From: Epiperipatus broadwayi
Taxonomy: Eukaryota; Onychophora; Udeonychophora; Euonychophora; Peripatidae
Length of the DNA: 64,000 bases
NCBI GenBank assembly: GCA_028023455.1
Contig: JAQFVV010006294.1
Span: 1,577,001 to 1,641,000, forward strand
Reading direction: 5' to 3'
The notes under the pieces are model-generated. The model saw nothing but the letters and a program-made list of their open reading frames with translations, was not told where the DNA came from and searched no databases. Below are positions 1 to 10,390 of this stretch, one piece after another. The position numbers were made by a program, and so were the translations under genes. How positions within the stretch are numbered: the first letter of the stretch is position 1; every line of letters begins with the position of its first letter.

Positions 1-127
1 AGCTATTTTTCAGGGAAAAAATGATTCCATTGACAAATATAATATCTATTGATACAGATAGAGCATCAGCCCAAGGGTTGGTCATTATCACAGTTTCATA
101 AGTTACCTAAAATAACATGTACCTGAA

Positions 128-1020
128 GTGCTTACAGTTCATTGTGTAATCCATGGGCAATATTTAGTAGTCAAAAACCTTAGCAACAAATTGCATCAGT
201 TGCTTCAGTTTGTTATAACACCTGTGAACAAAATTTGAAATAACACTTTAAACACTAAACTGTTCATTCGATTATGTGTGGAAAGTGACAAAGATTTCTA
301 CTGATTGGTTCTCCACAGACTTTCAAAAGGTTTATGCTTGGTGAGATTGTTTACACTTTTTCAATCTGTTTTACAATTGTTGGAAAACAAGGATTCCAGT
401 TTGAAAGAAAACTTACTTAAGAGTAAAACAGATATTGCTTATTTAATCGACTTATTTGGAAAATTTAATGATGTCAAATTTACAACTGCAAAGATATAAT
501 TTGAATCTCATTAAAGCAAATTCGATCATATCAGCTTTTGTTGCCAGATTAATGATTTTAAGCAAAATATTGCAAGATCTGAGCTTTCCCAGTTCCCCAA
601 CTTATTTAAGAAAGGCACAATTCACTTAGAGGAGCTTCATTTACATTTCAAAACTAAGTTCAAAAAATATTCTATCATTGGAAATACTGGACTGAATATA
701 AACATATACACTACTAGTGCAGAATCAATTATAAAAACGAATGAGGATCTCAAGGTATAGTTCAAACAGGATTGTCAAAAGTTTTGGCTGCAATAAGATA
801 TTCCACTTCTGTACCCAGCTCTATGAACTGTTGTACAAAAGTATTTGCTGGCATTTCCATCATCGTTTCTGATAGAGAAAGACTTCAGTGTAATTTTAAA
901 CCTGTTTTAGAACAGACTTCGATTATATATCACCGAACATAGAGATTTGAGAATGTAACTAATTTAAAATTGGACATAGATAAATTGTTGATAGATCACC
1001 AGGTGCACCCATCTCATTAA
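128..1020 (+). pseudogene. Decayed ZBED5/SCAND3-like hAT-derived transposase frame
   Basis: Read with frameshifts, this stretch matches the C-terminal half of the hAT-transposase-derived protein family annotated in animals as ZBED5, FAM200 or SCAND3-like. Visible blocks in order are VHCVIHGQYLVVKNLS (from about 137), a V-x-PVNKI block, LFIRLCVESDKDFY, then LHRLSKGLCLVRLFTLFQSV (about 310-370) and a KTDIAYLIDLFGKFND block (about 425-472). The family has the same order: V.CVIHR, VNKIK, LC.E.D..F, RWLSKG, and DIAYL.DIF.KFN. The frame has several stops and shifts, no start codon and no zinc finger, so it is a dead copy. I see no inverted repeats around it. Family assignment is from remembered motif order, not a search. 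Confidence 0.7.
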
Positions 1021-2265
1021 ATTCAGTTTTCCAAGCTAATTTATTTGGTATTCTTATTTTTATAATTCTGGATTAAAATTTTTCGTTGTTTGTTGATGTT
1101 TAATTCTGCCTAAATATGTTGACTTTTTCACTTCCTTTTTATGTTTAATAAAGTGATTTCAATATTTGTACTTATTTTGAACTTACATATTTATTTTATA
1201 AATGTCAAAAATTAAAAAAAAAAAAAACTCTGCTCGTATTTTTTTGCTTTAATTTTCGTTAGTGCAGGTTTCGATATTAAATGTTGCACAAGATAATGTA
1301 ATATTCCGTAGTCCTTTTATCTTTTTTAATCATTAAGTACAAGTGATTAAAATGAAAAGTTTGATATCTAATGAAATATTTAATTTAGAGTACTGTACAA
1401 ATTTATTAATTGTGAGTAAGTAAAGTAAATGACTAAAGGGTCAACAGTTTTAAATTTTTTGATAAAGAAGTCTGTAGCTGAAAAAAAAAAGAGAACTCTT
1501 GGGCTAGATCATGTGATCATGAAGGTTTTTTAAAAGAAGGTTTGTACTCAGAATATTGACATACTTTAAATATGAAAGACAATTGTGAATAATTAATATA
1601 GAGTGCAGGACAAATAGATCCTGCCACCTTGTAGGGTAGGATATTGGTTTATCAAAGGCTAGGTATTGTTTCTGTTATGTTATCTCCTTTTTCTTCATCA
1701 ATCATTAAGCTATTGTAGATTCTACTTATCATGAACTTCTTATGCCACTGGTCATATCCTTGTACTAACTGACAATGAGATGATGAGTTTGTGCAACATT
1801 TTTATCTTTTAATTACATTTACAGCATTTCTAATTCCAATTCTCTTTTCATTTTTTAGCTAAAGCCCTCAAGAATTAAGAGATCAGTGATAGGTCCAGGT
1901 TTAGTAAGTTTTCCTAAGGCAGTACAGTCATAAATAAATCAATTTGGAACTGAATTTGACTGAGACAAAAGTTGTGTCTGGCAAAGATTGTATGCTTAAG
2001 CAATATTTTTTAGGGATCCTACTGCCTACCACAGAAGTGGAAGAGCTTAAATAAGTGTGATCTAATAATGGTCTGTCTCATGCAGTCTGACTGCATTAGC
2101 AGATTACTTATTACAGTGACAAAAATAATAATGATACTAGTAAGCAGTTGTAAAATAGGAGGTAGTGGTAGTACTAAAGATATGTACTATAAATATAATT
2201 GTTTTTCAAATAAAGGCCATAGGATGTGTAAACTTTACTTGATTCAAACTCTTCAACACTGAATG
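1021..2265. other. Unannotated AT-rich stretch
   Basis: I see no convincing gene. It contains short poly-A runs near 1212 and 1480. The open frame at 2068-2262 has no recognisable domain; it may be eroded 5' LINE sequence, because the LINE endonuclease region follows directly. Confidence 0.5.
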
Positions 2266-3203
2266 GAGGCTTCACTGGCAGCTAAGAATCTATGTGATTT
2301 AAGATTAATATAACTACTAGTGAAAGTCTCAGAGAAAGAAGATTAATGGAACAAATAGATGGATACAAGTTTTTTTGTAAATTAGGTCAGTTAATAAAAG
2401 AACAATGCATGTTGTGGGATTTACTGTAAAGTTTAAATTAAAAACTTCTATTAGTGGAATTCATTGCTTTATCAGTGAAAGACTAATAGTACTAAAACTT
2501 GTCTTGCACAATGATATTAATATATATTTCATTACTGCTATGCTCCAACATTAGATTCAGAGAAAGAATGCTTTTATTCCTAGTTGAATAGCATTATTAC
2601 AGCAATATTATTAAAAGCATTTGGAAACAACTTTAATGCATATATAGCTATAAATATGAAATTTTGGCCAAAAGTTACTAGAATTAATGGTATTGGTCAA
2701 ATGCTACTGGATATAATAGCATTGGTGTTTTATACTCAAATGGCTTGTTAACAGTGAATATTTGCACAACATATGGACTGACCATCACAACCACTTCATT
2801 TAGGTAGAAAAAACGCTACAAAGGAACATGGATACACAATCAAAATAATAGCATTTAATAAAAGGCATGATAGTTAGAAGTCAGAAAAAAAAATTCACAT
2901 TTGAGCACTTACAAGTGCAGATTGTTAGATACATCATGAATTATTATGCTCCAAGATTAAAATGATTGTTGCATTAAAAATATATATTATACTGATCATA
3001 TTCACAAAAAATGGATGTTAATCCTTAGGAACAATGTACTATACATACTAAATTTCAACAGCTATTAAACACAATTCCTAATTTGGATCTTCAGGGCTGA
3101 TATATTACTAAAGCATTGAATTCTCTTATGGAAGATTTTATGGGTATAAATCAATTCTATTATTGGATTCAATAAAAATAAGAATCATGTCTAATTTTCT
3201 GAC

Positions 3204-3659
3204 AATGATATTATTAAGCCAATAAACATCACATGACCACCACATCTTATGCTTGTGTATAACTGTTGTTAAAACAGGCAAAATTCACTATATATATTGC
3301 CACACACAACAAGATAGAGTAATCAATGGATGCCAGACCCATATGACTATATAAGCTAATGGGCTTGAATTGAAAACATTAAGGTGTTTTCAATTTAAGA
3401 CTCATAGTTTTGTAATTAAGTGGAGATAAAAGGTGATGCTGGAGGGTTGCATTAGATCCTAAGATCTAGGTTCAGTGCTCTCAGATCCAAAGCTCCTCAC
3501 TGACGAAGGCCATAAGCCAAAAACTAGTCTGGGGATATTGGATGAGTATGCACTAGATAGGGAGTTTATGCACAAGCCTTCTGGCATTCGTTGATTACTC
3601 TAGCTTGTTGAGTGTGGCAATATATATAGTGATTTTTGCCTATTTTAATGATATTATTA
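3204..3659 (+). mobile_element. Foldback element F1 (hammerhead-bearing) with 13-bp target duplication
   Basis: The 13-bp sequence AATGATATTATTA occurs at 3204-3216 and again at 3647-3659. Between them lies a copy of the family also found at 29840-30414. The right arm (about 3440-3642) is complete and ends in a purine/pyrimidine mirror of the left tip: AAACAGGCAAAA at 3274-3285 pairs with the TTTTTGCCTATTTT end. Most of the left arm is deleted compared with F2. It sits inside the LINE at 2270-5960, so it is younger than that LINE. A target duplication of this length suggests LINE- or Penelope-type (RNA-mediated) integration rather than cut-and-paste. Confidence 0.75.
3495..3534 (+). ncRNA. 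Hammerhead ribozyme-like motif, family F copy 1
   Basis: The ordered parts are CCTCA (stem I 5'), CTGACGA (core, 3500-3506), A-GGC-CATAA-GCC-A (stem II), AAAA at 3520-3523 where GAAA is required, CTAG TC (a C-UA-G mini stem III plus the UC cleavage position), then TGGGG pairing with CCTCA. The G12 to A change and an A/A pair at the base of stem II should impair cleavage. The F2 copy keeps GAAA at this position but has other lesions. The arrangement fits minimal type I hammerheads of Penelope-like elements. Confidence 0.6.
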
Positions 3660-3710
3660 TTAGTGCTTTGATTTTAAAATATGACATTTCCTAAATAATA
3701 GAATAATAAA

Positions 3711-4520
3711 TTAAATATGGAACTTCATAATAAGTATACAAAATTCAAAGGCTAAAGTGCAGAAGTTCAATGACTGACAAGAAAACTAAATTATTGGTGG
3801 ATTAAAACTGTAAAGAATATACAGACATTTGCTGATCATAGTTATTCAAGATCTTTTTTTGATGCATTGAAGGCAGCATATGGATCTGGGAAACTGTCTC
3901 ATAATCTTACTAATTCATTAATATTATTCTTTCATAGAATTCAATGTTATTCTGAACAAGTAGAAAAAGTACTTTGATCATCTTTTGAATAGTGATACAA
4001 AAATTGAAATGATGACTTTTACTAATATGTCCTTATCCATTTTAGCTAATCATTTAGATTTGAACAAAGATATCCAGATTAGTAAAGTCAAAGTAGGTTT
4101 TTGTAATTTTAAAAATGGAAAGTATTCAGATCCTAATGAAATAGATTAAATATGAAACTTCATAATAAATATAGAGATCCAAAGGCTAAAGTTCAATGAC
4201 TGACAAGAAGGCTTAAAAATTATTGGTGAATACTCAAGATCTTTTTTTTTATGTATTAAAGGCAACATATGGACCTGGGAAACTGTCTCACAATCTTACT
4301 AATTTAACAATAGCATTTTTTATACAATTCAATGATATTTTGAACAAGTAGAAAAAGTACTTTGATCATTTTTTGAATAGTGATACAAAAATTGAAATGA
4401 TGACTTTTAATAATATATCCTATCTATTTTATCAACCCATTTAAATTTGGACAAAGACATTAGAAAAGTCAAAGTAGCTCTTTCTAATTTTAAAAATAAA
4501 AAGTCTGCATATCCTGATGA
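3711..4520 (+). repeat. Tandem duplication (~435 bp) inside the LINE
   Basis: The block starting TTAAATATGG at 3711 repeats as TTAAATATGA at about 4146. Both copies run through the same landmarks: ACTTCATAATAA, CAAAGGCTAAAG, AATGACTGACAAGAA, GGGAAACTGTCTCA, and GTAGAAAAAGTACTTTGATCA. The copies have diverged by scattered substitutions and short deletions, so the duplication is old. It doubles the connector between endonuclease and RT domains. Confidence 0.85.
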
Positions 4521-5960
4521 AATATCTGGAAAAGTTTTAAAAATATGATGGTGGTATGTTAGTTTCAAAAAATATTGGGATTTTTAAAGGATATATGGAA
4601 TCATGAAATTGTCCCAACTGATTGTAAAGATGTTTTTATTATCCCAATTTTTAAAACAAAGGGAATATACAAAATTTCAGAAAATATCATAAAAGATATA
4701 TCTTTCAATAATTTTGTTGAATAAATTACTTCCAATCATAGATGACTGATTACCAGAGGCTTAATGTGGTTTTAGAGAATGAAAAAACACTATATACATG
4801 GTTTTTGTTTCAGGAAAATGCAAGAAAAGAGTTTAAAATAAAGGAGTGATTTATATATGCTTTTACTAATTTGGTCAAGCATTTGATTCATTAACAGGAT
4901 TAGGCATATGACATTGTTTGAAATTAGTTGGTTGTCCACAAAATTCATTCTATCATACAGCTTCAACATGGCAGAATAAGGGAAAATATTATTATAAGAG
5001 GAAAATCAAAGATATTTTAAATAAAAGATGTTAAACAAGGAAGTGTACTTACTCCAAAATTATTTTCAAATTTTCATGACATTGTTCTTTGAAATTGTTT
5101 ATAGATAGCTTAATTATATAGAAATCAAGATATATATTTTTGATGACGAATTTTTTAAATTGAATCATTTAACAGTGAAAACAAAAAAAACTTCTTAGAT
5201 TCTGTATTTTTAATATACTGATAATTGTGCTAATTTTTCCAGTTCAAAAGACAATTTATAGACTTTACTTACTGTTTGGAATGGAAATTATAAAGACTGG
5301 TTTGTTAATTAATGTTCTAATTCTTTATCAGCCACTATGGAATGAAAATCTTCAGCAAGGTTTAGATTGGATGGCCATCAATGGGAAAATGTAAATCAGT
5401 CTAAAATACCTTAATAGTTTTATAAGAAGAAATATGGGCTTAGATATTGAGATATAACACTGACTCCAATATGCTACTACTTTTTTAATAAGTTAAAATA
5501 TAGAGTATTTCATTGTAGAAAATGACTATTTTCACTAACTTATCTGTATGTAGAAGAGTTATTTTATCTAATTTATTGTATGGAAATAAACTTGAACAGT
5601 CTATCAGTATAATATAAAGGGATTAAAAATGTTTCATTTATGGGAGCTTCAATAAATATGACAAGATTACATAACTAATCCAATATTTTCTTTCACTTGC
5701 TGATATTGATACTATAGAGTCAGTTATTGTAAAATCACACCTTCAGTGGATTGGACATGTAAAATGAATGACAATGCATATCATCTTGAAAGAGCATTTT
5801 ATGGTGAACTTGAGCATGGTTTTTGTTTGAAAGGTAGACCCAATTTTTGTTATAAGGCAACAGAGTAATGAATAGCCAAGTGGCTGATATGCTATTCCAT
5901 AATGGAAACAAACCAACTGCCTATGGATTTATCATGTAGTTTGAGGAAAAATAAATATTG

Positions 5961-7555
5961 ATGATGATAATGAAAAATATGATTTTAACCTAGAGTATTT
6001 AATTCCAATTGTGATGATTACTAATCTAAACAAAAATGAGACTATGAAATAATGAAATAAAAATTTGAAAAAGATATGTACCAGACAGAATGCTAGCTTT
6101 ACAAATGTAAATACTTTGCTAAGTTAGCTATAAGATCAGGGTTTTACTAAACATTAATAAGGAAATAGTCAAAGTGTAATAATTTTTGCCTTTTAGCATT
6201 GAACCAGCTTTAGATATCTTTCAGGCTAAAATAAATATATTTCTCAGATGAGTATTAAGTAGAATTCCTTACTTTGATGACAAATTAAATGTTACTAAAT
6301 TTGGAAGATGAACCATATTGATGGTTAACAAGAGTATGTGGTAAACTAGATTCCTTTTTGTTCCAATTAAATGCAGAAAAGTGTATTTAATAAAACTGCA
6401 AAATTCATTTTTCTTCAAATGCTGCTATGAACAATATATACAACATATATGCAGCATATTATACATATGATTTTTATAAAAAAATAAAAAAACTTAATAT
6501 AAGTCTAAATACTACAAAAATTATCTCTTTAAAAAGTCAAAGTAATGAATAGAACAATTGGTGTCCTTGCAAGAAAATAGTATTTGTGAGAACAGAAAAT
6601 AAGATTACATATTGAAAGCATATTAATCATTTCCCTCACAATATAACATCCGATTTTTAAGAACAATTGAGAATGAATTTATAACTTCTGTGAACTTATA
6701 ACTTCTGAAGAGCCTATTAATCAGCAAAAAGTGCAAGTCCAGGAATGCTTAAAGATGTTCAATCAACCAAGCACACAAAAACATGCTGAGTTGAAGATGC
6801 AGCATGAGATTGGACTGAGAGGAATCTGAAGAGTTGAGCAAGATGCAGTTAGGTTGAATCAATGTACAATATTAAAATTTTTGTTGGAGGAGGAAATATA
6901 CTATATCCAGAGATGTAATTATATGTTATTAATTGATTTATTATTGTATGACAGGGTATAAAAAGACAGATAAGCTATAATTATATTTAAAAAAAAAAAT
7001 TTATTCATAAAATAATTACCATCATAAATTATTTTGAAAAGAGAAGATATTAGAATCAGAGCTAATTACCAGCATACAGCTATTTCAGTAAAGCTTAAAA
7101 ATATTCCTGACTCCAGATGTCAAGAGCAATGGATAAAAAAAAAGTGCATGAGAAAAACAAAAAGTATAGCAGACATTTTCTCTTAGAGAATGTATGAGAA
7201 AGTTCTCAGGAATTTGACCCAAATAATAATCAATATAGAGAAAATAAATAGTCATAAAAATATTGTTTTATGTAAGCCTTTAAATGATACATTCATATCA
7301 TAAGAATCTTACTTTTTTATTGTAAAAAAGATGCTCGGATTATTATTACTTTAGTAATTTACATAAATTTAACCTTAAACTTTGGTCATGTCTCAAGTGC
7401 ATCCTACATTTTTCTATTAACCTAGAAATTGGAGTTTCACTAGATTTTAGGATAATAAAAATAAATTTAGTTGCAATCAGTGAGACAATCATCAACCACA
7501 AATACACCAGAGCCACTTTATTTGAAATGGCAAGGTGGTGCACAGATGTAATTTA
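5961..7555. other. Unannotated AT-rich stretch
   Basis: No gene recognised. Poly-A near 6988. The minus-strand open frame at 7346-7543 starts with a short histidine/serine stretch and shows no domain I can name; it lies directly 3' of the minus-strand LINE and may be part of its tail. Confidence 0.45.
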
Positions 7556-8495
7556 TCTCTTTCTATTAAATATTCTTCTATCTCCTGAAACAAATTTAAA
7601 ATTCCACTATCCAATCAACCATTTCTAAAAATCTCCATTTAATTTTTATATATTTTTCTATCAATTGGTAATTTACTATTTAGTTTCCTTTTTAAATTTT
7701 TGTTTCATGGCCAATTTAAATTTAATTCTTTTAATCTATAACCTTTCTTCTTCACATCATACCAACAATTTTTTTTTACTTCATCCATCTGTTTTACATG
7801 CTGTCTTTTTGAGATTTTTCAAAATCACTTGGAATTGAGTTCAAAACTTTAACAGCCCATTTTTTATCATATCTTCTAATAATATGTCCAACCCAAATCC
7901 ATTTTAGTCCATTAATTCTTGTTCTCTCATTCATATATTTCATTTTCAAACATTTTTAGTTACTTCCATCATACAAACTCTCCATAGTTTGTTGAGTGCT
8001 CTAAAATATCTGCATTATTCTTCTATTAAGTATCCATATCTTAAATTCATATCTAAGGACAGGTAAAATGCATCAGTTAAAAACTTTTTTTTCCAAATAC
8101 TTAAGTATAATTTCTTTTACTATCAAGTTATTTATATCAAAATTTTTTGCAGTTTAATTCTAAGATTAATCCACTAGCTGTATTAAACCAAGGTATTTAA
8201 AGTTGTTAATTATTTCTAATTCATGATTATCAATCTCTATTTTCTTATGAGAAAATCCTCAGAGTATTCATCTTTAGTCTTGCTTTTTGACTTCAATTTT
8301 ATAATTCTTACAACATTTCCTGAAGCTGTCAAAACACTCACATCAACTGCAAATTTGGGATTATATAAATAAGATCAATATGTTTTCATTCCCTTAGCTT
8401 CCCATTTTAATCTACAAATTACTTCTTATAAACCTGTTGTAATAAATTTTGGAGCTATGGTATTACTTTATCATACATTCTTTTTACTGTTAAAC

Positions 8496-8510
8496 TTATT
8501 GTTACCATAT
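8496..8510. repeat. Target site duplication of U insertion (left; right copy 9416-9430)
   Basis: TTATTGTTACCATAT is present on both sides of the U block. Joining the flanks with one copy removed restores a continuous LINE remnant, which supports a single insertion event. Confidence 0.8.
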
Positions 8511-9415
8511 GTAAATAAACATTTATTTTTAGCACTGTTTTTAATTGTAATAAATTTAATCAGCCATTTAAGCTACTGTGCGCTTTTTCACGAGTGTTAA
8601 ATAATAATAAATGAGTACTTCAGCTTACAACACAAGATATAGTATTTAGGAAAGAATAAAATGAATCCTTATTCAATCCAACCTAAATGCTTATATATGG
8701 GCAAATCTTAAGTACTGTAAGTGAAAGTGTGAGGATAGACTACTCACTTTAAACCATTGTTTACGATATCTGAATGAATGACGCCGATGAAAGTATCTAG
8801 AATTTACTAGACGTCACTCACAAATGAAACTTTAAACATATGTAAATAAACATTTATTTTTAGCACTGTTTCTAATTGTAATAAATTTAATCAGCCATTT
8901 AAGCTATTGTGCGCTTTTTCACGAGTGTTAAATAATAATAAATGAGTACTTCTACTTACAACACAAGATATAGTATTTAGGAAAGAATAAAATGAATCCT
9001 TATTCAATCCAACCCAAATGCTTATATATGGGCAAATCTTAAGTACAAAAAGCGCACAATAGCTTAAATGGCTGATTAAATTTATTACAATTAGAAACAG
9101 CGCTAAAAATAAATGTTTATTTACATATGTTTAAAGTTTCATTTGTGAGTGACGTCTAGTAAATTCTAGATAATTTCGTCGGCATCATTCATTCAGATAT
9201 CGTAAACAGTGGTTTAAAGTGAGTAGTCTATCCTCACACTTTCACTTACAGTACTTAAGATTTGCCCATATATAAGCATTTGGGTTGGATTGAATAAGGA
9301 TTCATTTTATTCTTTCCTAAATACTATATCTTGTGTTGTAAGCGGAAATACTCATTTATTATTATTTAACACTCGTGAAAAAGTGCACAATAGCTTAAAT
9401 GGCTGATTAAATTTA
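8511..9415. repeat. Repeat family U: 331-bp unit, tandem plus inverted, inside a LINE
   Basis: A unit starting GTAAATAAACATTTATTTTT at 8511 restarts at 8842 (period 331 bp). The second unit breaks off after CTTAAGTAC at about 9044. From 9046 the sequence returns in reverse complement (AGCGCACAATAGCTTAAATG and onward) to about 9410. The block is flanked by the direct repeat TTATTGTTACCATAT at 8496-8510 and 9416-9430. A diverged relative with nearly the same period (334 bp) and the same start point sits at 23814-24192. I find no reading frame and no tRNA-type box in the unit. Confidence 0.85.
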
Positions 9416-9990
9416 TTATTGTTACCATATAATTTCATGACTGACATTGTTTTTTAAAAAATATTCTTCAAATATGGCAATATCTTGGATCCATATTTTG
9501 ATGATCCAAAGTTTTAATCGCTATGGAAATGCTTTTTCATAATCTATAAATCCAAAACATAATAACAATTCATATTCATTGATATTTTCTATAACTTCTT
9601 TATATTTGGATGTGGTCTATTATGGTAAACCAGTTGAAATCCAATTTATTCTTTTGGTTGATTTAGTAAGCTATACATGAGTTATTATTATCTTGATAAA
9701 GATCTTGTATAGAACTGATAGATGATTGAAGGATTTGTAATTTATAGTTTTGTTATCATCTTTTTTAAATATCAATATCACTACTGCTTTCTTCCAATCA
9801 CCAAATGAATTTTTATCATTTAGATATTTGATAAATTTTCTATTTTTTTTCTTGTTTTTTAAAAAATATTAATACTAATTTTATTATTTTTTAAAGCCTT
9901 TCTCCCCTGTTGATAGACCTGATTAGAAGTCTCACCTCTTCATTTTGTTTTCCTGAAAGTTTGTGATGATGATATTTTAGTTGTACTTAT

Positions 9991-10046
9991 ATTGGATTAT
10001 TGCCATCATCTAATTCTTATTTCTCATTACTGTATAATTTTTATTT
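9991..10046. other. Short unassigned linker
   Basis: Nothing recognised between the RTE remnant and the SINE-like family B piece. Confidence 0.3.
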
Positions 10047-10258
10047 AAATACAAATACATTGTCTATAGTAAACTTAATGTAATTAGAGAGGATTTGAAC
10101 TCAGATTTTCAAGCTGCCTACAGCTATTGACTCCATCCTTATACAACCAATACAGCTAACCACATGCATGTGAAAAAGATAAATATTCTCCAATATTCCT
10201 ATTTTGTGCTGAACCAGCACTCATCATTTGGTCTAGATCATAATCCCAATATATATAT
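10047..10258 (-). mobile_element. Family B SINE-like element, 3' part (split by the gypsy insertion)
   Basis: Read on the minus strand it carries, in order, a hammerhead-like motif (10239-10182), an A-box-like TGGTTAGCTGTATTGG (about 10165-10149), and a tRNA-type B-box GAGTTCAAATCC (10102-10091). The other half of the same element lies beyond the gypsy element at about 24437-24640, matching the order of the uninterrupted copy at 25600-25328. The junction is an AT run. A pol III-type internal promoter plus lack of coding sequence suggests a SINE. Confidence 0.7.
10182..10239 (-). ncRNA. Hammerhead ribozyme-like motif, family B (decayed copy)
   Basis: On the minus strand: GATC-TAGA-CCAA (stem I), ATGATGA where the core should be CTGATGA, GTGCTG-GTT-CAGCAC (perfect 6-bp stem II), AAAA where GAAA is needed, TAGGAATA (stem III and cleavage site), then TTGG pairing with CCAA. 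Two core substitutions should abolish activity. The intact stem II and the CCAA/TTGG pairing show its origin. Confidence 0.65.
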
Positions 10259-10390
10259 ATATAATTAAAATTATGAAAAATAAAAACAAGTTAGTCACGT
10301 AACCTGCTATCACTTGTTATTTATAATCAATAGATGGCGTCTTAACCAAAACCGCCGAAACAAGTGTAAAATTATATATATATAATTAGA
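10259..10390. other. AT-rich flank between SINE and gypsy LTR
   Basis: Two short (AT)n tracts (about 10250-10262 and 10373-10382) enclose about 110 bp with no match elsewhere in the window. This may be part of the pre-insertion SINE locus or an extra insertion. Confidence 0.4.

Larger units (their letters stand above)
2270..5960 (+). pseudogene. Degenerate LINE (endonuclease + reverse transcriptase)
   Basis: This is a broken non-LTR retrotransposon read through many stops. About 2480-2960 resembles the apurinic-type endonuclease domain: ERLIVLKL near 2485, LLTVNICTTYGLTITTTSFR near 2740-2810, and a RYKGTW block. After the foldback insertion F1 (about 3217-3646) the connector appears (FFDALKAAYGSGKLS near 3855-3900). 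RT motifs follow: FGQAFDS near 4875, LVGCPQNSF near 4925, VKQGSV...P..F near 5030. The C-terminal LQWIGHV block near 5745 and a GRPN..YK remnant near 5835 are typical of LINE tails. A segment of about 435 bp is duplicated (3711-4520). No intact frame survives, so it cannot encode a working enzyme. Clade (RTE/Jockey-like) is not settled by eye. Confidence 0.75.
7560..9990 (-). pseudogene. Degenerate RTE-like LINE, interrupted by repeat U
   Basis: On the minus strand, broken frames give RT landmarks from right to left. They are DWKKAVVILIFKKDDNKTIN with a following LSVLYKI block (about 9810-9730), a TTSKYKEVIENINEYELLLC block (about 9610-9560), FGFIDYEKAF (about 9560-9530), and LDHQNMDPRY-like sequence near 9500. 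After the interruption the C-terminal block GLKWIWVGHIIRRYDKKWAV occurs near 7905-7850. These are the blocks of RTE/BovB-type reverse transcriptases. Numerous stops make it non-functional. The 8511-9415 insertion splits it and is flanked by a 15-bp duplication of LINE sequence. Confidence 0.75.

Noticed and set aside
8760-8840. Possible hammerhead in family U (TGAATGAATGACGCCGATGAAAG..CTAGAATTTACTAGACGTC)
   Set aside because: Boxes resembling CTGATGA, GAAA and GTC exist, but stem I does not pair, stem II is missing or mismatched, and the related unit at 23812-24192 does not preserve the pairings.
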